This document shows positions 38,070 to 46,150 of a stretch of 64,000 nt of DNA, piece by piece. The notes beneath the pieces are model-generated. The model saw only the letters and a list, made by a program, of their open reading frames with translations, searched no databases and was not told the DNA's origin. A program made the translations under genes and the position numbers. Origin of the DNA: Rhizobium grahamii. Its GTDB lineage: Bacteria > Pseudomonadota > Alphaproteobacteria > Rhizobiales > Rhizobiaceae. The DNA lies in contig NZ_CP043498.1 in NCBI RefSeq assembly GCF_009498215.1, positions 1,488,001 through 1,552,000 of the forward strand. The letters are read 5' to 3'. Within the stretch, counting starts at the first letter, position 1. Every line of letters starts with the position of its first letter.

Positions 38070-40351
38070 CAATGCATGCTCGGCGGCTTAGTTGCGCGAA
38101 GCGACCGGACGCACCAGCGCCGTGACACGGCGGATGGTGACGCGGCGGTTCTCCTGGTTCGGCCCTGCGTGTTGACCTTCAGGTAACGCTCGCCATAGCC
38201 CTGCGTCGCAAGGTTTTCCGGCGGAATGCCGTAAACGTCGGTCATGACATTGGCGACCGATTCCGCGCGCTGGTCTGACAGGACCAGGTTGCTCTGGTCG
38301 GATCCGACCGCATCCGTATGGCCTTCGATCAGGAAGGTTTCGGACGGATCCTTGCGCAGCACCTCGTTGATCGCGTCAGCAACCTTGCGCAGCGACCGCG
38401 CCTGGCTCATCGGAATTTCCGAGCTGCCCGTTGCAAAGGTGATCGTATCGAGGTCGATACGGCGCACCTTGTCACGGATACGGGCCGAATACTTCACCTC
38501 GTCGAGAGAGTAGACGCGCTCGACTGGCTCGACCGGCGGCTCGCGCAGGAAGTCGTAGTAGTCGCGATCGTCGTCGCTGCTCGTGTCCATGATGTAGTCG
38601 CGGAGCGGAATGCGAAGACGCATCGGCGGCAGGTCCGCACCCGGATCCTCGAAGTAGCTGCGATCCGGATCGTCATAGAGCTCGGGCGAGTAGTAGAGCA
38701 CCGACTCACGACCGCGATTGTCGATACGCGAGCGCTGGATGATGTCGCCGTAGCGGTTACGAACAGTCACGATCTGATAGCCGTCGCGGTCGATCGTCTC
38801 GCGGTAGCGGTCACGTGGCAGCTGCTCGTAGATCGGCCGTTCGCCATCCCTGAGGAAGCGGCGGTCATCGTCGCCACGCACGTAGGTCTGGTTGTTGAAC
38901 TGGATGATGACGCGGTTGTCGTTACCGCGCTGACCGAACTGCGCGCCATCGGGCCGTTCGAACTGCGGGCGACGATCAAGGCGCTCGCCCTGTTCGCTGG
39001 TAACGGCCTCGATCTTGATCGGCGGGCGTCTTTCGCCGCTCGGTGCAATCTGCGCATCGGCGTCCGACTTCGGAACGCGAATCTGCTGTTCCTGGCCACG
39101 CTGCCTGTCGCGGTCGCGGCGCGACTGAATGCCACCGGAACGATCTGCATCCTTGTCGCTATCGAGAACGGCGGCACCGTTTTCAACCGGAAGGACGACC
39201 GTTTCCGTGCTCTTGCTCGGATCGGCGGCGATCTCCTTGCGGCGCTCGAGTTCCTTGGGCGTAATCTTTTCCGGTGCCGGGATTGCCTGCTCGGCCTGGC
39301 CGGCTGCTGCCGGTGGCTGCGCGGTAGCGTCACCATTCGGCTGCGCTGCCGGAACCTGCTGTCCCTGCTGCGAGTCGGTGGGCTGTTCACCATTGACCGG
39401 AGCCTGCTCGGCCGCGGGCTTTTCAGCAGGCTTTGCTTCGGGCAGCGGCGGCTTCTCACCACCAGGTGCAGCCTGTTCGGCAGGCTTTTCACCCTCGGGC
39501 TGAGCCTGCGGCGCCTCGGCGGCAGTCGGCTTCTTGCGTGGCTTTACGGGCTGCTCGCCCTCAGCTGCGGCAGGCGCCTTTGCGCCAGGCTGGGCTTCAC
39601 CCTGCGGCTCTGCTGATTGCTGAGCCGGCTGCTCGGCCTGCGGCTGAGCTTCCTGCTGCTGTTGCTTGTCCCGCTTGTTGCCACGCGGCTTCTGCTGCGG
39701 CTCGGCCGGCTGCTCCTGTGTCGGGGCTGCTTGTTCCTGCTGTGGGGCGGCTGGTTCGGCCTGCGGGGCCGCCTCTTCGGCGGGCTGGCGCTTCTTGCGC
39801 GGCTTTTCGGCAGGGGCTTCCTGCTGCGGAGCGGCCTGCTCGGCCTGCGGGGCGGCTTCCTCTACCTGCTGACGCTTCTTGCGCGGCTTCTCGGCTGGGG
39901 CCTCCTGCTGCGGAGCAGCCTGTTCGGCCTGCGGGGCAGCTTCTTCTGCGGGCTGCTGGCGCTGACGGCGCGGCTTTTCGGCCGGCGCTTCCTGTTGCTG
40001 CTGCTGCGGAGCGGCTTCCTCGGCTGCCGGCTCGCGCTGGCGGCGCGGTTTCTCGGCAGGTGCCTCCTGCTGGGCCGGCTGCTCTGCAGCTGGCGCCTGC
40101 GGCTGTTCTGCCGGAGCCTGCTGTTGTTCGCCGCCTTCCGGCTGCTGCTTATGGCGCTTCTTCAGCAATTCTTCTTCCGACTGTCCGTCGGGGGCGGCTT
40201 CCTGCGCTACCTCGATCCCGGCTGCAGCCGGTGCCGTGTGCACCTGTTCAACTGCCGAAGCCGCAGCCATGGCATGCACGGGCTGCAAGGCCATGGAGAG
40301 CGACAAAAGCGGAAAGGCGGCACTGGCAAACAATCTGGATTTCATTCCCAT
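38069..40351 (-). CDS. Large OmpA-family protein with Pro/Ala/Gln/Glu repeats (3' frame altered)
   Basis: The product has about 750 residues. A signal peptide comes first (SRLFASAAFPLLSLSMALQP, then AMA). A low-complexity region of some 330 residues, very rich in P, A, Q and E, contains four tandem copies of a QQEAPAEKPR module. A charged linker follows. The OmpA_C peptidoglycan-binding domain comes last (ITFATGSSEIP, IEGHTDAVGSDQSN, LSDQRAESVANVM, ATQGYGE). The end as read is scrambled after VNTQG. Adding one C near 38161 restores GPNQENRRVTIRRVTALV and a TAA at 38088-38090. GAGGAG precedes the ATG at 40351. It probably links the outer envelope to peptidoglycan; function unproven. Confidence 0.92.
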   Translation of the reverse strand: MGMKSRLFASAAFPLLSLSMALQPVHAMAAASAVEQVHTAPAAAGIEVAQEAAPDGQSEEELLKKRHKQQPEGGEQQQAPAEQPQAPAAEQPAQQEAPAEKPRRQREPAAEEAAPQQQQQEAPAEKPRRQRQQPAEEAAPQAEQAAPQQEAPAEKPRKKRQQVEEAAPQAEQAAPQQEAPAEKPRKKRQPAEEAAPQAEPAAPQQEQAAPTQEQPAEPQQKPRGNKRDKQQQQEAQPQAEQPAQQSAEPQGEAQPGAKAPAAAEGEQPVKPRKKPTAAEAPQAQPEGEKPAEQAAPGGEKPPLPEAKPAEKPAAEQAPVNGEQPTDSQQGQQVPAAQPNGDATAQPPAAAGQAEQAIPAPEKITPKELERRKEIAADPSKSTETVVLPVENGAAVLDSDKDADRSGGIQSRRDRDRQRGQEQQIRVPKSDADAQIAPSGERRPPIKIEAVTSEQGERLDRRPQFERPDGAQFGQRGNDNRVIIQFNNQTYVRGDDDRRFLRDGERPIYEQLPRDRYRETIDRDGYQIVTVRNRYGDIIQRSRIDNRGRESVLYYSPELYDDPDRSYFEDPGADLPPMRLRIPLRDYIMDTSSDDDRDYYDFLREPPVEPVERVYSLDEVKYSARIRDKVRRIDLDTITFATGSSEIPMSQARSLRKVADAINEVLRKDPSETFLIEGHTDAVGSDQSNLVLSDQRAESVANVMTDVYGIPPENLATQGYGERYLKVNTQGRTRRTAASPSAVSRRWCVRSLRATKPPSMH
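39740..40072 (-). repeat. Tandem repeat coding for QQEAPAEKPR modules
   Basis: Four copies of a 25-29-codon unit start near residues 94, 119, 148 and 176 of the OmpA-like protein. Each has the core QQEAPAEKPR followed by a basic triplet (RQR or KKR) and an EEAAPQ segment. The last two are nearly identical at DNA level. Such repeats may change in copy number by slippage or recombination. Confidence 0.85.
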
Positions 40352-40666
40352 AGGGGCTCCTCGTATGTTCTTCTTATTTCGGCACAGTCGTACTGCGAGC
40401 ACACAACAACGTGACGGTCGCAAATGACCTGCGTCCGGTTTTGTTCCATGCATTCTTAGGAACTGCCCCATTAACCCGTTATGAATAAGGCAGACTGCAA
40501 TTGTTCATGTTTGCCACACTTTGGCGCACCCAAAGCGCTTCGATTCCAGTTGCAATTTTAGAAAAAAAGATTGAGTATCGCGCCAAGGCGCTGCATAGCG
40601 GCGCCCCATACTGGCCGCCGGCGCAAAACCAAAAATACGTGGCGGCCACCAACAGAGAGGACTCTT
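40352..40666. promoter_or_regulatory. Divergent ompA-like / amino-acid transporter intergenic region
   Basis: These 315 bases carry no supported gene. They must hold promoters for both flanking genes. The middle (40470-40575) is AT-richer, but I cannot place promoter boxes with confidence and see no repeat or riboswitch-like structure. Confidence 0.45.
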
Positions 40667-41443
40667 ATGCGTATCTCCACCCGTATTCTCGCCGCCGCCT
40701 CCGTCGCCGCGATGTCTCTTTTCGCTGGTGCCGCAATGGCTGATGGCGAGAAGTATGTTATCGGCACCGACTCGACATACCCCCCCTTCGAATATGTCGA
40801 CGCCAGCGGCCAGTTCCTTGGATTCGACATGGACATCGCCCGCGCACTCTGCACGCAGATGAAAGCCGAATGCACCATCGTCAGCAGCGATTGGGACGGC
40901 ATCATCCCGGCACTGCAGGCCAAGAAGTTCGACATGATCATTTCGTCCATGTCGATCACGCCGGAGCGTTCAAAGCTCGTCGACTTCACCAACAAGTACT
41001 ACAACACCCCACCGGCGATCGCCGTCCCCAAGGACTCGACGGTCACCGACGTTGCAGGACTGAAGGGCAAGACGATCGGCGCCCAGACCTCCACCACGCA
41101 CGCGAACTATGCCGAAAAACACCTCGCGGATACTGAACTTAAGCTCTATCCCACCGCGGACGAGTACAAGCTCGACATCACCAACGGACGCGTCGACGCC
41201 GTCATCGACGACGTGGTCGTTCTGTCGCAGTGGGTCAAGTCCGACGCCGGCGCATGCTGCAAGATCCTGACGACGCTGCCCGTCGACAAGGAAATCAACG
41301 GCGTAGGCGCAGGCATTGCCGTCCGTCAGGGCGACAACGAGCTTCGCGAGAAGCTCAACAATGCGATCGCCGCGATCCGCGCCGATGGCACCTACAAGAA
41401 GATCCAGGACAAGTACTTCGACTTCAACGTTTACGGCGACTGA
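40667..41443 (+). CDS. Polar amino acid ABC transporter, periplasmic binding protein
   Basis: The 258-residue protein has a signal peptide (MRISTRILAAASVAAMSLFA, cleavage near AMA-DG). A type 3 solute-binding domain follows: IGTDSTYPPFEYVDASGQFL, GFDMDIARALC, DWDGIIPALQAKKFDMIISSMSIT is the HisJ/ArgT-type core (not written in full here beyond motifs), and a CC pair lies late in the chain. The pattern suggests basic amino acids or opine-like ligands; specificity is not certain. GAGAGGA precedes the ATG at 40667. A terminator-like hairpin follows before the two permease genes. Confidence 0.93.
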   Translation: MRISTRILAAASVAAMSLFAGAAMADGEKYVIGTDSTYPPFEYVDASGQFLGFDMDIARALCTQMKAECTIVSSDWDGIIPALQAKKFDMIISSMSITPERSKLVDFTNKYYNTPPAIAVPKDSTVTDVAGLKGKTIGAQTSTTHANYAEKHLADTELKLYPTADEYKLDITNGRVDAVIDDVVVLSQWVKSDAGACCKILTTLPVDKEINGVGAGIAVRQGDNELREKLNNAIAAIRADGTYKKIQDKYFDFNVYGD

Positions 41444-41471
41444 TAAATTCTGTAGGCCGCTAACAAAGGTG

Positions 41472-41505
41472 ATGGCGGAAGGCTTGCCCTTCCGCCATTT
41501 TTGTT
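41472..41505 (+). terminator. Intrinsic terminator between binding protein and permease genes
   Basis: ATGGCGGAAGG-CTTGC-CCTTCCGCCAT followed by TTTTGTTT is a strong terminator 28 bases after the binding-protein stop. Partial read-through at such a site is a common way to make more binding protein than permease. Confidence 0.85.
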
Positions 41506-41556
41506 TGACATAGATGGAAAGAGCAAAGCGGCAAAAGCCGCGAGGGGAAAATTGGT

Positions 41557-42360
41557 ATGGGCGGATTATTTTCCGCGCTGGGCTCGTTGTGGGCCTGGAT
41601 AGGATATATTTTCGATCCGCTTTGCGGACCGGCAGGGCTTTTCACTTGGTTCGGTTCCTCCACGATTCTGGCCTGCGGCGATACCGGCTGGGGTGATGAG
41701 ATCGCGGCTGGCCTGAAGGTTACCGTGGCGGTTGCGATCGTGACCTTGCCGATCGGCCTCGTCATCGGTTTTCTGGTGGCACTCGGCCAACAATCGGAAG
41801 AAAAGTCCGTTCGTCTCGCCGCCGGCATCTACACCACGATCTTTCGCGGCCTGCCTGAGCTGCTGACGCTTTTCATCATCTACTACGGCATGCAGATCCT
41901 CATTCAGTCCGTGCTGGCGTCGCTTGGATATGACGGCCGAATCGAGATCAACGCATTTCTGGCCGGCGTCATCGCGCTCTCGGTTGTCTTCTCGTCATAC
42001 TGTTCCGAGGTTTTGCTGTCGGCCTTCCGTGCGATCCCGAAGGGGCAGTATGAGGCTGGCGATGCGCTTGGTTTCCATCGTGGCCGCACCATGGTGCTGA
42101 TCGTCCTGCCGCAGCTGGTCCGCATCGCCCTGCCCGGCCTCGTCAACCTCTGGATGATTCTACTCAAGGACACCTCCTACGTCTCGATCATCGGCCTCGC
42201 CGATGTCCTGCGCCAGACCGGCGTGGCCGTGAAGGTCACCAAGCAGGCCTTCCTGTTCTACTTCGTTGCCTGCTGCATCTATCTCGGCCTGGCGATCATC
42301 TCGTCCTACGGCCTGAGCTACATCGAACGCTGGGCAAAGCGCTCGGAGGTCCGTCGATGA
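41557..42360 (+). CDS. Polar amino acid ABC transporter, permease (HisQ type)
   Basis: The 267-residue inner-membrane protein has about five spans. The family start GLKVTVAVAIVTLPIGLVIG and the pore segment TTIFRGLPELLTLFIIYYG are typical. The ATPase-docking EAA loop reads YEAGDALGFHRGRTMVLIVLP. It pairs with the next permease as a heterodimer. AGGGGA precedes the ATG. It overlaps the next gene by four bases (ATGA). Confidence 0.94.
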   Translation: MGGLFSALGSLWAWIGYIFDPLCGPAGLFTWFGSSTILACGDTGWGDEIAAGLKVTVAVAIVTLPIGLVIGFLVALGQQSEEKSVRLAAGIYTTIFRGLPELLTLFIIYYGMQILIQSVLASLGYDGRIEINAFLAGVIALSVVFSSYCSEVLLSAFRAIPKGQYEAGDALGFHRGRTMVLIVLPQLVRIALPGLVNLWMILLKDTSYVSIIGLADVLRQTGVAVKVTKQAFLFYFVACCIYLGLAIISSYGLSYIERWAKRSEVRR

Positions 42361-43187
42361 GCTATGCGGAAGCCCTGATTCCACCACAGCCGGCGCCAAA
42401 GGCAGCACGAAAGCGCATTACGATCTCCCGCGTCATCGGCTATGCCGTCGTAGCGCTGTGGATTCTCCTCGCCATCGTCTTAATCAGTACCGTCATCGGC
42501 GGCTGGGATCCCGAAAAGTTCACGCGATACGGGCCGCGCTATCTCCACGGCCTCGGCACGACGATCGCCCTTGTCGCGATTTCCGTCGTCTTCGGCGCCA
42601 TCTTGTCGCTTCCGCTGGCTTTCGCGCGGATGTCGCCCAACCGCTTCATCAACGGCGCCGCCTACGCCTATGTCTACGTGTTTCGCGGCACGCCGCTGCT
42701 CGCCCAGCTCTTCCTGATCTACTACGGCCTTGGCGGTTTTCGCAAAGAGCTCGAGGACGTGGGACTCTGGTGGTTCTTCCGCGACGCCTGGTACTGCGGC
42801 CTTTTCTCCATGACGATCAACACCGCTGCCTACCAGGCTGAAATCCTTCGCGGCGCGATCGAAAGCGTTCCGCGTGGCCAGCATGAAGCCGCCGCATCGC
42901 TCGGCATTCACAAGATCGTCGCGTTTCGCAAGGTCGTGCTGCCGCAGGCGCTGATCGTGGCGCTTCGTCCCTACGGCAACGAGATCATCCTGCTGATCAA
43001 GGGGTCCGCCGTCGTCGCCATCATCACCGTGCTCGATCTGATGGGCGAGACCCGCTATGCCTTCTCGCGCACCTTCGATTACCAGACCTACCTCTGGGCG
43101 GCCATTTTCTACCTCAGTATGGTAGAAGCGCTGCGCCATCTCTGGGGCTGGATCGAACGCCGGCTGACGCGCCACCTCAAGCGCTGA
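42357..43187 (+). CDS. Polar amino acid ABC transporter, permease (HisM type)
   Basis: The 276-residue protein is the second membrane subunit. It has an N-terminal cytoplasmic segment rich in P, A and K, then about five spans. LHGLGTTIALVAISVVFGAI, YVYVFRGTPLLAQLFLIYYG and the EAA loop HEAAASLGIHKIVAFRKVVLP are visible. Translation is coupled to the previous permease by an ATGA overlap. No ATP-binding subunit gene follows: the next gene is usg after a strong hairpin. Confidence 0.94.
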   Translation: MSYAEALIPPQPAPKAARKRITISRVIGYAVVALWILLAIVLISTVIGGWDPEKFTRYGPRYLHGLGTTIALVAISVVFGAILSLPLAFARMSPNRFINGAAYAYVYVFRGTPLLAQLFLIYYGLGGFRKELEDVGLWWFFRDAWYCGLFSMTINTAAYQAEILRGAIESVPRGQHEAAASLGIHKIVAFRKVVLPQALIVALRPYGNEIILLIKGSAVVAIITVLDLMGETRYAFSRTFDYQTYLWAAIFYLSMVEALRHLWGWIERRLTRHLKR

Positions 43188-43188
43188 C

Positions 43189-43228
43189 AATGTTTGGCAG
43201 CACTCCACGTGCGCGGCTGCCAAACATT
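43189..43228 (+). terminator. Hairpin after the amino-acid transporter operon
   Basis: AATGTTTGGCAGC and its exact complement GCTGCCAAACATT form a 13-bp stem with a 14-nt loop. It starts inside or directly after the permease stop. There is no T-run after it, so it may act as a terminator or as a 3' mRNA-stabilising structure. Confidence 0.7.
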
Positions 43229-43348
43229 TGAAACAAAAGAACAATCATCGATTCTTCTAGCATTCCCGCAAGCTTCGGTTAACCATCGCATGGTTCCATT
43301 TCACATGGTGCTAATAAGCGCCATGTGGGAACAGAAGCGAGGCAGGCA

Positions 43349-43615
43349 ATGCATAAGGACATGGAAAAGCAGCTGCAGGGCTACGGCCTGACGACCGCGC
43401 AGATCATCTACCGCATGCCGGATCACCGCGCCATCCTGCAGACCTATATCTGGCAGGACTACGATCTGGCGCCGGACTTCCCGGAAATGCGCAGTTTCCT
43501 GAAATTCTGGCAGGAAAAACTGGACGGCCCTCTTCACTCCGTCCGCTATATCCATCGCAAGCTGATATCTGCCACGGAATGGCGCGCTCTGCGCGGCGAG
43601 TTCATTCTGAACTGA
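43349..43615 (+). CDS. usg: Usg family protein
   Basis: The 88-residue protein reads LQGYGLTTAQIIYRMPDHRAIL, WQDYDLAPDFPEMRSFLKFW and LDGPLHSVRYIHRKLISATEWR, the full-length Usg-like family (PF06233). The family name comes from an old link to tryptophan biosynthesis genes; no biochemical role is established and no trp gene is near. I chose the ATG at 43349, preceded by GAGGCAGG; another ATG lies 24 bases upstream. Confidence 0.88.
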   Translation: MHKDMEKQLQGYGLTTAQIIYRMPDHRAILQTYIWQDYDLAPDFPEMRSFLKFWQEKLDGPLHSVRYIHRKLISATEWRALRGEFILN

Positions 43616-43722
43616 CATCAGGCGTAACGCCGCCCGTCGCCGAGCCGGCCACGGCGCACCATTGCAAAAACCGCGCAGTGGCCGTACAGCCACCGCAACG
43701 GATGATGGAAGGTGTGAACGCC

Positions 43723-44538
43723 ATGGCAAAGAAGATCGACGAAGACGCGCTGGCCGAAGCCTATAACCGGGCACTGGCGCTGGAGAAGGCCGGTGACGTG
43801 GACGCCGCCGTAAAGGCCTACGAAGAGGTGCTTGCGATCGATCCCGAGGATCACGGTGGCGCAGCGGTCAGAATCGCATCGCTCGGGCGCGGCGAAACCC
43901 CAGCCAAGGCGCCGGATGCCTACGTCGAGACGCTGTTCGACCAGCATGCGGAAGTCTTCGAAGACGTTCTTGTCGAGCAGCTCGGCTACCACGTGCCGAT
44001 GATGGTGCGCCAACGGCTGCAGACGCTTGGGCTCGGACCATTCCAGCGGCTGCTCGATCTCGGATGCGGAACCGGTCTGACCGGCAGCACCCTTCGCGAC
44101 ATGTGCGCCGACATGACCGGCATCGATATCTCCGAGAACATGGTCGAAATAGCTCACGAGAAAGACCTCTACGAGACCTTGTTCGTGGCCGAGGTGGAAG
44201 ACTTCCTCGATGACAACGACGAGGATCCCTTCGACATCATCACCGCGACGGACGTCCTGCCCTATCTCGGCGCGCTGGAGCCGCTGTTTTTCGGAGCGGC
44301 CGAAAACCTGACCCCGGGCGGCCTTTTCGTATTTTCTTCCGAAACACTTCCCGACGCGGTTCTCGCCGGTCGAGCCTACATCGTCGGGCCGCACCAGCGT
44401 TTTGCCCATGCTGAAACCTATGTGCGCGAACGACTGACCGCGACCGGCTTCGAACTCGTCGAGATCACCGACATCAACGTGCGCATGGAAGAGGGCCAGC
44501 CGACCCCCGGACATCTCGTTATCGCGCGGCTTGCTTAA
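43723..44538 (+). CDS. TPR-linked class I SAM-dependent methyltransferase
   Basis: The 271-residue protein joins a short tetratricopeptide unit (LAEAYNRALALEKAGDVDAA, residues about 8-45) to a Rossmann methyltransferase. SAM motif I is LLDLGCGTGLTGSTL, motif II is MTGIDISENMVEIA, and the post-I strand is DIITATDVLPYLG. A preceding FDQHAEVFEDVLVEQLGY segment is typical of this rhizobial group. The ATG at 43723 has GGAAGG upstream. The methyl acceptor is unknown; the TPR suggests a protein partner. The stop overlaps the first of two operator-like palindromes. Confidence 0.9.
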   Translation: MAKKIDEDALAEAYNRALALEKAGDVDAAVKAYEEVLAIDPEDHGGAAVRIASLGRGETPAKAPDAYVETLFDQHAEVFEDVLVEQLGYHVPMMVRQRLQTLGLGPFQRLLDLGCGTGLTGSTLRDMCADMTGIDISENMVEIAHEKDLYETLFVAEVEDFLDDNDEDPFDIITATDVLPYLGALEPLFFGAAENLTPGGLFVFSSETLPDAVLAGRAYIVGPHQRFAHAETYVRERLTATGFELVEITDINVRMEEGQPTPGHLVIARLA

Positions 44539-44611
44539 TAGTTTTCCGCTTGGAGAACTATCTATTGCGGAATGCCTTCGAGCTTGATAGTTTCCTGTTT
44601 GGATAAGTATC
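44538..44611. promoter_or_regulatory. Two similar operator-like palindromes ahead of the GST operon
   Basis: Site 1 (44538-44561) has arms ATAGTTTTCC and GGAGAACTAT, with nine of ten pairs matching around GCTT. Site 2 (44587-44610) is a degenerate copy, ATAGTTTCC...GGATAAGTAT. They begin 49 bases apart, close to five helical turns, and both precede the GST start at 44631. This looks like a tandem repressor or activator site; the ArsR protein encoded in the same operon is one candidate. Site 1 could instead be the terminator of the methyltransferase gene. Confidence 0.6.
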
Positions 44612-44630
44612 AAAGCAAAGGCTTCCGCAC

Positions 44631-45320
44631 ATGCCTCTCGTTCTGTACGGCCATCCCCTCGCCTCCTTCTGCCACAAAGTCCTGATTGCGCTCTACGAAA
44701 GCGGCACCGCATTCGAGAACAAGCTCGTCGATCTCGCCAACGAGGATTCCCGAGCCGACTTTCTCTCGCTCTGGCCGGTCGGCAAGATGCCGATGCTACG
44801 CGACGACGCCCGCAACCGCACGGTTCCGGAAACGACGATCATTATCGAATACCTCGATCTGCATTATCCCGGTGCGCAGCGGCTTCTGCCATTGGAGGAG
44901 GGTGATGCCCTGCAGGTGAGGCTCTGGGATCGCTTCTTCGATCTTTACGTGCAGACGCCGATGCAGAAGATCGTCGGCGACACGCTGCGGCCCGATGGAG
45001 CAAAGGACCCGCACGGCGTTGCCGAGGCACGCACGACGCTGGAGACAGCTTACGACATGATCGAAGCCCAGCTCGGCGCAAAGGCCTGGGTCTGCGGCGA
45101 CAGCTTCACCATGGCCGATTGCGCCGCCGCTCCAGCCCTCTTCTACGCCGAAACGCTGGTGCCGTTTGGCGATGCCCGTCCGCTTCTGAAGGCTTACTAC
45201 GAACGGCTGCTCGCGCGACCGTCCTTTTCGCGGGTTCTGGACGAAGCGATGCCTTACTTCCGCTTCTACCCTTACCGCGACAACCTGCCCCCTCGGTTCC
45301 GGCCGGATGCCGCAACCTGA
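44631..45320 (+). CDS. Glutathione S-transferase family protein
   Basis: The 229-residue protein has the thioredoxin-like GST N-domain: VLYGHPLASFCHKVLIALYE with a Ser/Cys active-site region, then SLWPVGKMPMLRD (cis-Pro) and VPETTIIIEYLD (glutathione gamma-Glu binding E-T/S). The helical C-domain has WVCGDSFTMADCAAAPALFY, the usual capping motif. Substrate unknown. Its TGA overlaps the ATG of the following arsR gene (TGATG), so GST, ArsR and SRPBCC genes form one operon. Confidence 0.93.
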   Translation: MPLVLYGHPLASFCHKVLIALYESGTAFENKLVDLANEDSRADFLSLWPVGKMPMLRDDARNRTVPETTIIIEYLDLHYPGAQRLLPLEEGDALQVRLWDRFFDLYVQTPMQKIVGDTLRPDGAKDPHGVAEARTTLETAYDMIEAQLGAKAWVCGDSFTMADCAAAPALFYAETLVPFGDARPLLKAYYERLLARPSFSRVLDEAMPYFRFYPYRDNLPPRFRPDAAT

Positions 45321-45652
45321 TGACGACAAGCGACACCGGCCTGGATCGCCTCTTTCACGCACTGTCCGACCGCAGCCGGCGCGGCATGGTCGACCGGTTG
45401 GGCCGGGGGCCTGCTTCCGTTTCGGAACTCGCCGCACCGCAGGCCATGGCGCTTCCGGCGGCCATGAAACATCTGGCGGTGCTGGAAGAAAGCGGCCTCG
45501 TTGCCTCGCGCAAGGTCGGGCGTATCAGGACCTATCATCTGCGCAAGGAAGCGCTCGGCAATCTCGAGCGCTGGCTCACCGCCCACAAGGAAGGATGGAA
45601 CCGAACCTTCGACCGGCTGGAAGAGTTCTTTTCCCGAGACGAAACGGAGTGA
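45320..45652 (+). CDS. ArsR family transcriptional regulator
   Basis: The 110-residue winged-helix protein reads LDRLFHALSDRSRRGMVDRL, then a recognition helix around ALPAAMKHLAVLEESGLV, and the wing SRKVGRIRTYHL. It has no metal-binding cysteine cluster, so it belongs to the non-metal ArsR group that is commonly paired with SRPBCC (AHSA1) genes. It overlaps the GST stop and is six bases from the SRPBCC gene. It probably regulates its own operon, perhaps through the palindromes upstream of the GST gene. Confidence 0.93.
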   Translation: MTTSDTGLDRLFHALSDRSRRGMVDRLGRGPASVSELAAPQAMALPAAMKHLAVLEESGLVASRKVGRIRTYHLRKEALGNLERWLTAHKEGWNRTFDRLEEFFSRDETE

Positions 45653-45658
45653 TCTGGA

Positions 45659-46135
45659 ATGAAGACGCGTTCTACCGACCATGCCACCTTCGTGATCGAG
45701 CGCGACCTGCGCGCACCTGTCGGACGAGCCTTTGCGGCCTGGGCCGACCCGCAGGCCAAGCGGCAATGGTTTGCCTGCCATGACAATTGGGTTTCGCTCG
45801 AATACGACCTGGATTTTCGGGTTGCCGGCGCAGAGGTCAACCGCGTCGCCGATGCGGACGGCGTAGTCCATGCCTATGACGCTCGCTATCTCGACATCGT
45901 CCCCGACGCGCGCATCATCTATGCCTATGACATGAAACTCGGCGATAAGAGGATTTCCGCATCGCTCGCGACCGTAACCTTCCGGCCAACGCCGCAGGGA
46001 ACCACCATGACCTTCACCGAGCAGGTGGTCTTTCTCGACGGTTACACCGACGACGGATCGCGTCGCCAGGGTACGGAGATCCTCATCGACAATGTCCAGG
46101 CGTTCATCGAACGCGAACACGAGATCGTGCACTAG
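45659..46135 (+). CDS. SRPBCC (AHSA1-like) family protein
   Basis: The 158-residue protein starts FVIERDLRAPVGRAFAAWADP and contains KQWFACHD-like KRQWFACHDNW and MTFTEQVVFLDGY, followed by a C-terminal helix (RQGTEILIDNVQAFIE). This is the START/Bet v1 hydrophobic-pocket fold of the activator-of-Hsp90-like group. It probably binds a small hydrophobic ligand; no enzyme activity is evident. It is the last gene of the GST-ArsR operon and is convergent with ssuB. Confidence 0.92.
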   Translation: MKTRSTDHATFVIERDLRAPVGRAFAAWADPQAKRQWFACHDNWVSLEYDLDFRVAGAEVNRVADADGVVHAYDARYLDIVPDARIIYAYDMKLGDKRISASLATVTFRPTPQGTTMTFTEQVVFLDGYTDDGSRRQGTEILIDNVQAFIEREHEIVH

Positions 46136-46150
46136 GCCCCGGGCGAAAAT

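Noticed and set aside
39740..40072. A CRISPR-like repeat array
   Set aside because: The repeats are coding, lack unique spacers and translate into a regular peptide repeat.
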